Source: Streptomyces sp. WAC 01529 (lineage in GTDB: Bacteria > Actinomycetota > Actinomycetes > Streptomycetales > Streptomycetaceae). Taken from it: a DNA stretch of 64,000 nt. Below, piece after piece: positions 18,057 through 25,675 of this stretch (position 1 is its first letter; each line of letters starts with the position of its first letter). The stretch spans positions 2,243,001-2,307,000 of the forward strand of contig NZ_CP029617.1 in NCBI RefSeq assembly GCF_003945545.1. The letters are read 5' to 3'. The notes under the pieces are model-generated. The model worked only from the letters and a program-made list of their open reading frames with translations. It had not been told where the DNA came from and ran no database searches. A program made the translations under genes and the position numbers.

Positions 18057-18749
18057 ATGGACGCCGTACGGGTCGCGCTGCTGCGCGAAGTGCTCGCTGG
18101 GACCGAGTGGCTCGGGGCCACGCGCCGCTTCGCGGGGACGCTGCGCTCGTCCGTGGTGCCGCACGGCGGCGGGCTGCTCCTGGTGGGCACGCGGGCGTAC
18201 GAACCGTGGCACCTGGCCGCCCACCTGGTGGACGAGGCGGCCTGGTCGGGCACGCCGGAGCTGACTCCGACACTCGTACGCCACCGGGTCCTCGCCTCCG
18301 ATCCGGCACATCTGTCGACCGGGCTCGGCCGGATCGAGGCCGCGCGGCGCGGCGAGACGCTGCTGGTCGTGGCGCCGGACGCGCCGGACGCGGAGCTGCT
18401 GACGCGCGTGCACGACGCGAGGCGGGCCGGGGCGACCGTCCTCGCGCTCGGCTCCGGGGACCGGGACCTGAGCGCGCTGTCGCACGAGGCGCTCGCGGTG
18501 CCGCGGGGGCCGGACGGACCGGACGGACCGGACGCGCCGGACTCGTCGGACTCGTCGGACTCGTCGGACTCGTCGGACTCGTCGGACGGTTCCACGGGTG
18601 CCGACCTCGATCTGGACACCGTGCAGCACCTGGTGAGCGCGGCCGCCGGTGAGAACGCGCTCCCCGTGGCGCGGGGCCGCCGACGCTTCCGTGACCGGCT
18701 CTCGCGCCTCGCCGACCAGCTGACGTCGCCGCCGACGGCGCGGTGGTGA
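18057..18749 (+). CDS. Hypothetical protein with Ser/Asp repeat, 230 residues
   Basis: Alpha/beta pattern over residues 1-150 (GGGLLLVGTRAYEPWHLAAHL, GETLLVVAPDAPDAELL, GATVLALGSGD), suggestive of a SIS-like or Rossmann-like fold that I cannot name. After PRGPDGPDGPDAPD comes a (SSD)n tract encoded by five exact 9-base repeats, then a helical tail with GRRRFRDRLSRLADQL. No membrane segment. Start ATG at 18057. Function unknown. Part of a Streptomyces-type conserved set in my judgement, without a named family. Confidence 0.7.
   Translation: MDAVRVALLREVLAGTEWLGATRRFAGTLRSSVVPHGGGLLLVGTRAYEPWHLAAHLVDEAAWSGTPELTPTLVRHRVLASDPAHLSTGLGRIEAARRGETLLVVAPDAPDAELLTRVHDARRAGATVLALGSGDRDLSALSHEALAVPRGPDGPDGPDAPDSSDSSDSSDSSDSSDGSTGADLDLDTVQHLVSAAAGENALPVARGRRRFRDRLSRLADQLTSPPTARW
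18539..18583 (+). repeat. Five exact tandem copies of GGACTCGTC inside a gene
   Basis: 9-base unit repeated five times without mismatch (18539-18583), preceded by related GGACCGGAC-type units from 18511. The period is a multiple of three, so copy changes would lengthen or shorten the Ser-Ser-Asp tract without a frameshift. Confidence 0.9.
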
Positions 18750-18841
18750 GCGCGGCCGGTCCCGGCGCCGGTGAGGTCGCGAGAAGGGCGCGCGGTAAAT
18801 CGTTTGCCCGAGGCACCGGTCGCCGCTGAGCATGGTTTCCC

Positions 18842-20119
18842 GTGCCTCTCTCCGCGATACTGCCCGACCTCTCCCCCTGGCGCTCCACCCGGGATTTCCG
18901 GCTGCTGTGGGTGCAGGGGCTCGTCACGAACTTCGGCGGTTTCATGGCGCTCGTCGCCCTGCCGCTGCAGATCAAGGAGTTGACGGACTCACCGGTCGCG
19001 GTCGGCGCGATGGGCGCCGTCGAGCTGGTGCCGCTGATCGTCTTCGGGCTGTACGGCGGCGCGCTCGCCGACGCCGTCGACCGGCGCAAGGTGATCCTCC
19101 TGAGCGAGGCGGGCCTCGGCCTGCTGGCCGTGCTCCTCCTGGTGAACGCGCTGCTTCCGTCGCCGCTGCTGTGGCCCTTGTACGTCGTCGCGGCCGGTGT
19201 CTCCGCGCTGGCCGGGCTGCAACGGCCCGCGCTCGACTCGCTGATGGCCCGGATCGTGCCGCACGACCAGCTGACGGCCGCCGCCGCGCTGAACTCGTTC
19301 CGCTGGAACGTGGGCGCGATCGCGGGGCCGTCGCTCGCGGGCCTGGTCGTCGCCTACGCCGGGCACGCGGCCGCGTACGCGGTGACGATTCTCGGCTTCG
19401 CCGCCTCGGTCCTGCTGTGCACCCGGCTCTCGCCCGCGCCCGCCGCGCACGACGCGGAGAAGCCGTCGCTGCGGGGCCTCGCGGAGGGCGCGCGGTACGC
19501 GTGGTCGCGGCCGGTGCTCCTGGGTACGTACGCGATCGACATGGCGGCGATGTTCTTCGCCTTCCCGAACACGATCTTCCCGTTCCTCGCGGACGAGCTG
19601 GACGCCCAGTGGTCGCTCGGCCTGATGTACGCGGCCGGGGCGGTCGGCTCGCTGCTGCTCAGCCTCACCAGCGGGTGGACGTCCCGGGTGCGGCGGCACG
19701 GGCTGCTCGTGGTGTTCGGCGCGGCGGGGTGGGGGCTCGCGATCACGGCGGCGGGCTGGTTCGCGAACGTATGGGTGGTGCTCGGGTGTCTGGCGCTCGC
19801 GGGCGCGGGGGACATGCTGAGCGGGCTCGGGCGCTCGACCATCTGGAACCAGACGATCCCCGACGAGCTGCGGGGGCGGCTCGCGGGGATCGAGGTGCTG
19901 TCCTACAGCGTCGGGCCGCAGCTGGGGCAGGTCCGCGCGGGTGCGGCGGCGGGCTGGACCGGGACGCGGTCGGCCATCTGGTCCGGCGGCCTGGCCTGCG
20001 TGGCCTCGGTCGCCGTCCTCACGGCGGTGCTGCCGCGGCTCGTCTCGTACGACGCCCGGACGGACGCGGACGCGAAGCTTCGCCGTGAGCGGGGCCTCAC
20101 GGAGCCGTCCACCCCGTGA
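18842..20119 (+). CDS. MFS exporter, EntS/enterobactin-exporter-like
   Basis: 425-residue 12-TM major facilitator. The N-terminus RSTRDFRLLWVQGLVTNFGGFMALVALPLQI and motif A variant GGALADAVDRRKV place it in the EntS/DUF894-like group that includes siderophore and macrolide exporters. GTG start at 18842; an alternative start is not obvious. The C-terminal ~35 residues are cytoplasmic and charged. Convergent with the secreted lectin-like gene. The substrate could be a siderophore, but there is no siderophore gene nearby. Confidence 0.85.
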   Translation: MPLSAILPDLSPWRSTRDFRLLWVQGLVTNFGGFMALVALPLQIKELTDSPVAVGAMGAVELVPLIVFGLYGGALADAVDRRKVILLSEAGLGLLAVLLLVNALLPSPLLWPLYVVAAGVSALAGLQRPALDSLMARIVPHDQLTAAAALNSFRWNVGAIAGPSLAGLVVAYAGHAAAYAVTILGFAASVLLCTRLSPAPAAHDAEKPSLRGLAEGARYAWSRPVLLGTYAIDMAAMFFAFPNTIFPFLADELDAQWSLGLMYAAGAVGSLLLSLTSGWTSRVRRHGLLVVFGAAGWGLAITAAGWFANVWVVLGCLALAGAGDMLSGLGRSTIWNQTIPDELRGRLAGIEVLSYSVGPQLGQVRAGAAAGWTGTRSAIWSGGLACVASVAVLTAVLPRLVSYDARTDADAKLRRERGLTEPSTP

Positions 20120-20151
20120 GCTCGGGCCGGCGCCCGGTGCCCTTGCCTCTG

Positions 20152-20188
20152 GGCGCCGCTTCGCGGCGGTCTCCCACCCACCCACCCG
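20152..20188. repeat. Dispersed repeat copy between convergent genes
   Basis: GCCGCTTCGCGGCGG followed by TCTCCCACCCACCCACCCG, the same element as at 3281-3327. The GCCGC-TTC-GCGGC hairpin sits between two convergent stop codons and may serve as a bidirectional terminator. Confidence 0.65.
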
Positions 20189-20209
20189 TTACCCAGCACT
20201 CGGTTCCTG

Positions 20210-21259
20210 TTACTCCGCGTCTATGAAAAAGACCTGGTCCGTGCGGTCTGCCGTGCACGGCTCCTGTCTGGCCGTGGCGCCCTCCGTCGTGGCGCTGTTG
20301 GTGATGCCCACGCAGAACTTCCGCTCGGGGGTGTGGAGCGTGTAGATGCGGTAGGTGTTGGGCACCGGCGTGTCGACCGCCTCGATGTAGAAGACGTTGG
20401 CGCTCGCGCAGTCGCTCGTGGTCTCCAGCAGATCGGGCACCGTACTGACCGGGAACACCATGAGGCAGCGGACGCCCGCCTGCGCGCTGTGCCACTGGAG
20501 CTTGAACAGGCCGTTGCCCTGCGGCGCCAGATAGGTGCGCGGCGACGTGGCCTGCGCGCACGAGCGCTGCACGGCGACCGGGACGCTGAGGATCCCGGCG
20601 CGCCCCTCGGTCAGGCACTTGCCGGGCGCGCTGCCCGGGCGAAGCTTGATCCAGCCCTCCTTGAGGCCCCGGAAGTTGCCCTGGGTGAAGTCGGCGCCCG
20701 GCTGGTTGTCGCAGGTCCACTGGCGCAGCGCCGTACCGTCCGCGGTGGCGGAGGCGGTGACCTCCAGGCACTTGCGCGGGCTCGCCGTCATCGGCTGGAT
20801 CAGCGCGGCGTCCCCGTGGCTCTCGAAGAGGAAGCTCATGCCGGGCCGGTCGCCGCACTCCGCCTGCACGAGGGCCGCGCCGTTGTCGGCGCTGGAGTTC
20901 TCCACCGCCATGCACTTGCCGCTGAGGGCGCTGACGATCTGCACCGCCCCGCTGTGGACCGCGGACACCTTCAGGTACCAGAGCGCCCCTTCCCGCCCGG
21001 CGCAGCGCCGCTGCCTGACGGGTTCGCCGGTCTCCTGCCTGGCTACCTCCAGGCACATGCCGGTGTGGGTCGCGGCGATGTTGATCTGCTGGCCGGAGGC
21101 GGTGGCCGCCTGCCGGCCCGACGCGGTGGCCGCGGCCTCGGCCGTCCCGCCGCCGACCGGCAGCAGGGCCGAGGCCAGCGCCAGCACGAGGGCCAGGAGG
21201 AAGGTCGGGGCGAGGCCCGGGTCGGCCGCGCGCGGACGGGGTGAACGGAACCTCAGCAT
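20210..21259 (-). CDS. Secreted protein with ricin-type beta-trefoil repeats
   Basis: 349 residues. Signal peptide: a basic N-terminus (MLRFRSPRPRA), a hydrophobic core PTFLLALVLALASALL, and a probable cut after GTAEAAA. The mature part shows repeated trefoil-like units with Cys pairs (HTGMCLEVA, SGKCMAVEN, PRKCLEVTAS, PGKCLTEG, KFCVGITN) and QxW-like ends (ALRQWTCDN). This suggests one or two carbohydrate-binding trefoils without a catalytic domain. Extracellular lectin-like role inferred; ligand unknown. Confidence 0.75.
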   Translation of the reverse strand: MLRFRSPRPRAADPGLAPTFLLALVLALASALLPVGGGTAEAAATASGRQAATASGQQINIAATHTGMCLEVARQETGEPVRQRRCAGREGALWYLKVSAVHSGAVQIVSALSGKCMAVENSSADNGAALVQAECGDRPGMSFLFESHGDAALIQPMTASPRKCLEVTASATADGTALRQWTCDNQPGADFTQGNFRGLKEGWIKLRPGSAPGKCLTEGRAGILSVPVAVQRSCAQATSPRTYLAPQGNGLFKLQWHSAQAGVRCLMVFPVSTVPDLLETTSDCASANVFYIEAVDTPVPNTYRIYTLHTPERKFCVGITNSATTEGATARQEPCTADRTDQVFFIDAE

Positions 21260-21445
21260 GGGGAGCTCTCCATCCCTGGGGGATCGAGCCCGCGCGGTGG
21301 GCCGGGCCCCCGGGGGCCCGGCCGCCGCGGACGCGGGCGTGGCGGCCGCCCGATGCTGCCCGGCCCCGCTGATGCCGGGCTGACGCGGCCCGCGCCGCAG
21401 CCCGTTCCCGAAGCCCGGAAGGCAGGCCCAAGGGGCCGAGGAGGT

Positions 21446-21673
21446 CTACTCCTCGTCGCTCCGGGTGACCGAGTCGTGCCAGCGCGGATCGTTCTCCCAC
21501 TGGAGATTGCGCTCCGCGGCCGTCCGCATCGCCTGCTCCGCGTCCCCACGCGTGGCGTAGGGACCCATCCGGTCCTTGCCGGGGCAGTCGGGGCCCTCCT
21601 CCACCTTCCGGTGCTCCAGGCAGTAGTACCACTCCCCCGGCTTGCCGACCGTCCGCTTCTTGAACAGTGCCAT
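21446..21673 (-). CDS. Conserved small soluble protein, 75 residues
   Basis: Begins MALFKKRTVGKPGEWYYCLEHRKVEEG, then PDCPGKDRMGPYATRGDAEQAMRTAAERNLQWENDPRW. The CLEH and DC pairs could bind a metal, and the GPYATRGDAEQAM stretch is reminiscent of SPOR-like folds. The ATG at 21673 has GAGGAG upstream at suitable spacing. The much longer open frame upstream is the antisense of map and is rejected. Common in Streptomyces; function unknown. Confidence 0.75.
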   Translation of the reverse strand: MALFKKRTVGKPGEWYYCLEHRKVEEGPDCPGKDRMGPYATRGDAEQAMRTAAERNLQWENDPRWHDSVTRSDEE

Positions 21674-21734
21674 GTCCCGCTCCTCTCGTTCCTGACGCCA
21701 TCGTGCCCCGAGACCCCTGGCTAGACTCGCTGGC

Positions 21735-22592
21735 ATGTCTGGCCAGTCACTGCTCGTCCCAGGGGAGCTCTCCCCCATCCGTTCCGTACCGGGCAACATC
21801 AGGCGCCCGGAGTACGTGGGGAAACCCGCCCCCACCCCGTATACGGGGCCGGAGGTGCAGACCCCCGAGACCATCGAGCTGATGCGCACCGCGGGCCGCA
21901 TCGCCGCCCGCGCCATGGAAGAGGCCGCGAAGCACATCGCCCCCGGCGTCACCACCGATGAGCTGGACCGCGTCGCGCACGAGTACATGTGCGACCACGG
22001 CGCCTACCCCTCCACGCTCGGCTACCGCGGCTTCCCGAAGTCGCTGTGCAGCTCGATCAACGAGGTCATCTGCCACGGAATCCCGGACTCCACCGTCCTG
22101 AACGACGGCGACATCATCAACCTCGACGTCACGGCGTACATCGGCGGCGTACACGGCGACAACAACGCCACCTACCTCGTCGGCAACGTCGACGAGGAGT
22201 CCAAGCTGCTCGTCGAGCGCACCCGCGAGTCCCTCAACCGCGCCATCAAGGCCGTCAAGCCCGGCCGCCAGATCAACATCATCGGCCGCGTCATCGAGTC
22301 GTACGCCAAGCGCTTCGGCTACGGCGTCGTACGTGACTTCACCGGGCACGGCATCAACTCGTCCTTCCACTCCGGCCTGGTCGTCCCGCACTACGACAGC
22401 CCGCACGCGACGACCACCATCAAGCCCGGCATGACGTTCACGATCGAGCCGATGCTGACGCTCGGCACGCACGAGTACGACATGTGGGAGGACGGCTGGA
22501 CCGTCGTCACCAAGGACCGCAAGCGGACCGCGCAGTTCGAGCACACGCTGGTGGTGACGGAGACGGGGGCGGAGATCCTCACGCTGCCCTGA
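21735..22592 (+). CDS. map: Type I methionine aminopeptidase
   Basis: Removes the N-terminal Met from nascent proteins (285 residues). Metal ligands are visible in order: [17 protein letters not shown] (two Asp), GHGINSSFH (His), FTIEPML (Glu) and [10 protein letters not shown] (Glu). The ~40-residue N-terminal extension carrying Pro-rich [19 protein letters not shown] marks the type Ic subgroup, as in mycobacterial MapB, where the PxxP arm is thought to meet the ribosome. Actinomycetes usually hold a second map gene elsewhere in ribosomal-protein operons. Confidence 0.95.
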   Translation: MSGQSLLVPGELSPIRSVPGNIRRPEYVGKPAPTPYTGPEVQTPETIELMRTAGRIAARAMEEAAKHIAPGVTTDELDRVAHEYMCDHGAYPSTLGYRGFPKSLCSSINEVICHGIPDSTVLNDGDIINLDVTAYIGGVHGDNNATYLVGNVDEESKLLVERTRESLNRAIKAVKPGRQINIIGRVIESYAKRFGYGVVRDFTGHGINSSFHSGLVVPHYDSPHATTTIKPGMTFTIEPMLTLGTHEYDMWEDGWTVVTKDRKRTAQFEHTLVVTETGAEILTLP

Positions 22593-22654
22593 GTGGTTCC
22601 CCGGGACGGGAGTGGGTAGCTTTTTTACCGACAGGGCGTCGGGAACCAGTTGAC

Positions 22655-22668
22655 TTAGGTAAGCCTAA
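22655..22668. promoter_or_regulatory. Iron box (DmdR1/IdeR-type) at heme oxygenase promoter
   Basis: TTAGG-TAAG-CCTAA, a perfect inverted repeat matching the core of the actinomycete iron box. It overlaps a -35-like TTGACT (22650-22655), with CATGAT 18 bases on as a possible -10. Occupancy by iron-loaded repressor would block the promoter, so heme oxygenase should be induced in iron starvation. Confidence 0.8.
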
Positions 22669-22736
22669 CTTGCCATGATCTCCACACGGTCGCTGGTTCC
22701 CGCCACTCCGTCCCCCGGCTCCCCTGGAGGCCCCTC

Positions 22737-23405
22737 ATGGACACGCCGCGCACGCCGTTCTCGACGGTCATCCGCACCGCCTCGCACGAGCAGCACACCG
22801 AGGCCGAGACCTCGACCTTCATGAGCGACCTGCTCGGCGGCAAGCTCGGCGTCGACGCCTACGCGCGCTATACGGAACAGCTCTGGTTCGTCTACCGCGC
22901 CCTGGAGGACGGGGCCGAGGCCCTGGCCGACGATCCCGTCGCGGGGCCGTTCATACGGCCCGAGCTGGCGCGCGTACGCGAACTGGAGCGCGACCTCGCG
23001 CATCTGCGGGGCGCCGACTGGCGCGCGGGCCTCGCCCCGCTGCCCGCCACGGCGGCGTACGCGGCCCGGGTCGCGGAGTGCGCGCGCACCTGGCCCGGCG
23101 GCTATGTCGCCCACCACTACACCCGCTACCTCGGCGACCTCTCCGGCGGGCAGATCATCCGCGGCAAGGCCGAGCAGACCTGGGGCTTCGCGCGCAAGGG
23201 CGACGGTGTGCGGTTCTATGTGTTCGAGGGGATCCCCAACCCGGCCGCGTTCAAGCGGGGGTACCGGGAGCTGCTCGACGGGATCGACTCGGTCGTCACG
23301 GACGAGCTGGAGAGGAAGCGGATCGTCGACGAGTGCCGGCGCGCGTTCGCTTTCAATACGGCGGTTTTCCGGGAGTTGGGGCAGGAGTTTCCGCTGAGCG
23401 CGTGA
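22737..23405 (+). CDS. Heme oxygenase (biliverdin-producing)
   Basis: Opens heme to biliverdin, CO and ferrous iron (222 residues). His20 within QHTEAETSTFMSDLL aligns with the proximal heme ligand His20 of corynebacterial HmuO (AHEKAEHSTFMSDLL). The distal helix carries YLGDLSGGQIIRGKA with the conserved glycines, and FYVFEGI follows. GGAGG precedes the ATG. Preceded by a strong iron box and located near the heme import genes, so it likely releases iron from imported heme. No redox partner is encoded next to it. Confidence 0.95.
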   Translation: MDTPRTPFSTVIRTASHEQHTEAETSTFMSDLLGGKLGVDAYARYTEQLWFVYRALEDGAEALADDPVAGPFIRPELARVRELERDLAHLRGADWRAGLAPLPATAAYAARVAECARTWPGGYVAHHYTRYLGDLSGGQIIRGKAEQTWGFARKGDGVRFYVFEGIPNPAAFKRGYRELLDGIDSVVTDELERKRIVDECRRAFAFNTAVFRELGQEFPLSA

Positions 23406-23418
23406 GGGGCTGAGCGAC

Positions 23419-23470
23419 TCGGGGGCTCTGCCCCCGGACCCCCGCTCCTCAAACGCCGGAGGGGCTGGAG
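23419..23470. repeat. Dispersed Streptomyces intergenic element with GGGGGC-TCT-GCCCCC hairpin
   Basis: GGGGGC (23421-23426), loop TCT, GCCCCC (23430-23435), then CTCCTCAAACGCCGGAGGGG. I recognise this string as a common repeat between Streptomyces genes. It lies between the convergent heme oxygenase and PhzF-like genes and may terminate both. Confidence 0.7.
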
Positions 23471-23472
23471 TG

Positions 23473-24129
23473 TCAGTCGGTGGGGCTGGGGTGCCAGCCC
23501 CGTACCCTTCCGCCCACCTCGATCTCACCGTCCGGGCCCGGGGCCGTCAGGATCTGGGAGCCGCGGCCCTGGGTGATGTTGAGGGCGCGGCCCAGTTCGT
23601 GGGTGAGCAGGAGCGCCGCCGCGCCCGTCGCCTCGTCCTCCGTGATGCCGTCGTCCCTGCCGGGGAACGCCCTGGCGCGGACCCGCCCGGCCGCCTCGTC
23701 CTCCCACGCCCAGGCGTAGATCCACTCCCCGGGCGGCGGCACGTCGAGCGCGTCCACCTCCGCCGCCGTCCCGTACCGCCGCAGCGTCCTCGGCGGCGCC
23801 CACCGCGCGTATGCCGTGATCCAGCTGAACTCGCCGTCCTGGCGGGCCTGCACCACGCCCGCGGGGGTGACCAGTTCCGGCACGTCGAGCAGCCAGGCCG
23901 TGCCGACGCAGGGGTGGCCCGCGAAGGGCAGGCGCAGGGTCGGGGTGTAGATGTCGATGACGCCCCGCTCGGGGTCGTCGACGAACACCGTCTCGCTGAA
24001 GCCGAGTTTCGCCGCGAACGCCTGCCGGTCCTCCTGGGCGGGCGTACGGGCCCCGTCGCGCACGACACCGAGTTCGTTGCCGTGCCGACCGTCGGGCCCG
24101 CAGAAGACGCGCAGTACGTCAAAGGTCAC
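23473..24129 (-). CDS. PhzF-family epimerase/isomerase-like protein (short)
   Basis: 218 residues versus about 260-300 for typical PhzF proteins. PhzF features: MTFDVLRVFCGPDGRHGNELGVV (normally F-x-GNPLAVV), RLPFAGHPCVGTAWLL, and a C-terminal repeat of the fold with GRGSQILTAPGP (the G-R-x-S-x-I substrate-phosphate-like motif). The usual catalytic Glu of an AxETAF-type motif is replaced by KLGFSETVFV, where the SET keeps a Glu. The shortness seems to come from reduced loops, not from a frameshift. Substrate unknown; not evidence for phenazine synthesis. Confidence 0.75.
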   Translation of the reverse strand: MTFDVLRVFCGPDGRHGNELGVVRDGARTPAQEDRQAFAAKLGFSETVFVDDPERGVIDIYTPTLRLPFAGHPCVGTAWLLDVPELVTPAGVVQARQDGEFSWITAYARWAPPRTLRRYGTAAEVDALDVPPPGEWIYAWAWEDEAAGRVRARAFPGRDDGITEDEATGAAALLLTHELGRALNITQGRGSQILTAPGPDGEIEVGGRVRGWHPSPTD

Positions 24130-24144
24130 CCCGGCATTGAAGCA

Positions 24145-25623
24145 TCACAGCGCTTCGGTGCCCCGCGTACGCCGTGCCGCGTACACCGCGCCCGCGCCCG
24201 CCGCCACGGCCGCGCCCGCCACGCCGAGCAGCGCGGCCGAGGGGGCGTCGGCGCCGGTGGCCGCCAGCGAGTCGGCGTCGCCGAGCGCACCGCCGACCGA
24301 GCCGCCGCCGCCCACGGAACCGGACCCTGCGGCACCGGTGCCGCCCCCGGCCTCACCGCCGAACTGGGCGCCTCCGGAGGGGAGTTCCGCACCCTCGGAG
24401 AGGGAGAGGGCGACCGTCACCGGGTCCAGCTTCTGGCCCGGCTTGTAGATGGAGCCGACCGCGCCGTTGGCGAACTGCTTCGCACCGGCCGCCGTGAAGG
24501 CCGCGGGGACCTTGTCGAGGCGTACGACATCACCCTTCGCCTTGTACGAGGCCTTGGAGAGGTCGAGGGTCGCGAACTTCACGTTGTTGTTGGTGCCCTT
24601 GGGCGTGGTGACGTCGACGAGAAGGGTGCCCTTGGCGCCGTTCGCCCGCACCTTGAAGTCGCTGAACTTCATGTCGATGCCGTGTGCCTTGTACGCGAAG
24701 CGGACGCTGCCGCCGAAGGAGGCGTCGATCTTCTTGGCGCCTGAGTCCACGTCCGCCTTGGCGTGGGGGAAGGTGTAGCCGCCGGTGATCTTCTTGGCGC
24801 CGCCCTCGACGGTCACCTTGCCGCCGCTGGAGATATAGGCGCGGAAGCTCTTCTTCAGCCCCCAGGAGAGCCTGCCGTCGACGGCTTCCCCCGGACCGGG
24901 CGTGCCCGGCGTGCCGGTGGGCGTGGCGGTCGGCTTCGGGGTCCCGGTGGGCTTCTCGGTCGGCTTGTCGGTGGGCTTGTCCGTCGGCTTGTCGGGGAGC
25001 GGGGCGCCCGCCTTCACCGTGAGCGTGGCCGGGTCGAGCTTCTCGCCCTCCTTGTACATGTCGTTGAACGCCTTGGCGCCGGCCGCCGTCAGCGTCGCCG
25101 GGATGTCCTTGAGGACCATCGCGCCGCCCTCGCCCTGACCGGGCCTGATCCCGGTCATGTCGAGGCGGGCGAGGTCGATGTCGTTCTGGGTGGCGCCGTT
25201 GAGCGTGACGTCGGCCTGGATGGCGCCGGCGTTGCCCCCGGTGCGCACCTTCACGTCGGCGATCCTGATGTCGAAGCGGTGGGCGGTGGAGACGAAGCGG
25301 ACGGCTCCTTTGAAGGCGGTCTCGGTGGCGTGCGTGCCGGTGTCGTAGGCCCCCGTGCCGCCGGTGAAGGTGAACACCCCGTTGTCCGGCGCCTGCTTGG
25401 CGCCGTCCGTCGCCTCGATCTTGCCCATGGCGATGCCCGTGACGTACTTGCGGAAGGTCTCCTTCACGCCCCAGTCCAGCGTGCCGTCCTTCAGCTCCAG
25501 CCTGGGCGGTGCGGCCGCGCCACTGTCGGCGGCCGTCGCCGGGAGGGCGAGGGCGGTCGCGCCGAGCGTGACGACGGTGGCGACGGCTGCCGCGAGGGTT
25601 ATGGGGCGAGGGGTAGCGGCCAT
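24145..25623 (-). CDS. htaA: Cell-wall HtaA heme-binding protein with LAxTG sorting signal
   Basis: 492 residues. Signal peptide (ITLAAAVATVVTLGATALALPATAA). HtaA domain 1 starts LKDGTLDWGVKETFRKYVTG (about 40-205). A Pro/Thr/Lys spacer with PTDKPT repeats follows (about 210-245). HtaA domain 2 starts VDGRLSWGLKKSFRAYISS (about 250-410). The tail is SLAATGADA, a hydrophobic helix, then RRTRGTEAL: a sortase class E signal (LAxTG) for covalent wall attachment. HtaA domains bind heme through conserved Tyr/His. Only 52 bases after the other htaA gene, so one operon; both lie divergent to hmuTUV. AAGGAGA precedes the ATG. Confidence 0.92.
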   Translation of the reverse strand: MAATPRPITLAAAVATVVTLGATALALPATAADSGAAAPPRLELKDGTLDWGVKETFRKYVTGIAMGKIEATDGAKQAPDNGVFTFTGGTGAYDTGTHATETAFKGAVRFVSTAHRFDIRIADVKVRTGGNAGAIQADVTLNGATQNDIDLARLDMTGIRPGQGEGGAMVLKDIPATLTAAGAKAFNDMYKEGEKLDPATLTVKAGAPLPDKPTDKPTDKPTEKPTGTPKPTATPTGTPGTPGPGEAVDGRLSWGLKKSFRAYISSGGKVTVEGGAKKITGGYTFPHAKADVDSGAKKIDASFGGSVRFAYKAHGIDMKFSDFKVRANGAKGTLLVDVTTPKGTNNNVKFATLDLSKASYKAKGDVVRLDKVPAAFTAAGAKQFANGAVGSIYKPGQKLDPVTVALSLSEGAELPSGGAQFGGEAGGGTGAAGSGSVGGGGSVGGALGDADSLAATGADAPSAALLGVAGAAVAAGAGAVYAARRTRGTEAL

Positions 25624-25675
25624 GATCAGGCTTCTCCTTGGGAGAGGGGGTGTGAGGGGTGAGGGAGGAAAAACG

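Noticed and set aside
22613-22640. Terminator at the T-run after map
   Set aside because: The T-run is present but only a 4-bp GGTA/TACC stem spans it; no strong stem precedes it.
23473-24129. Evidence of a phenazine cluster
   Set aside because: A single short PhzF-like gene without phzA-E or phzG neighbours; the family is functionally broad.
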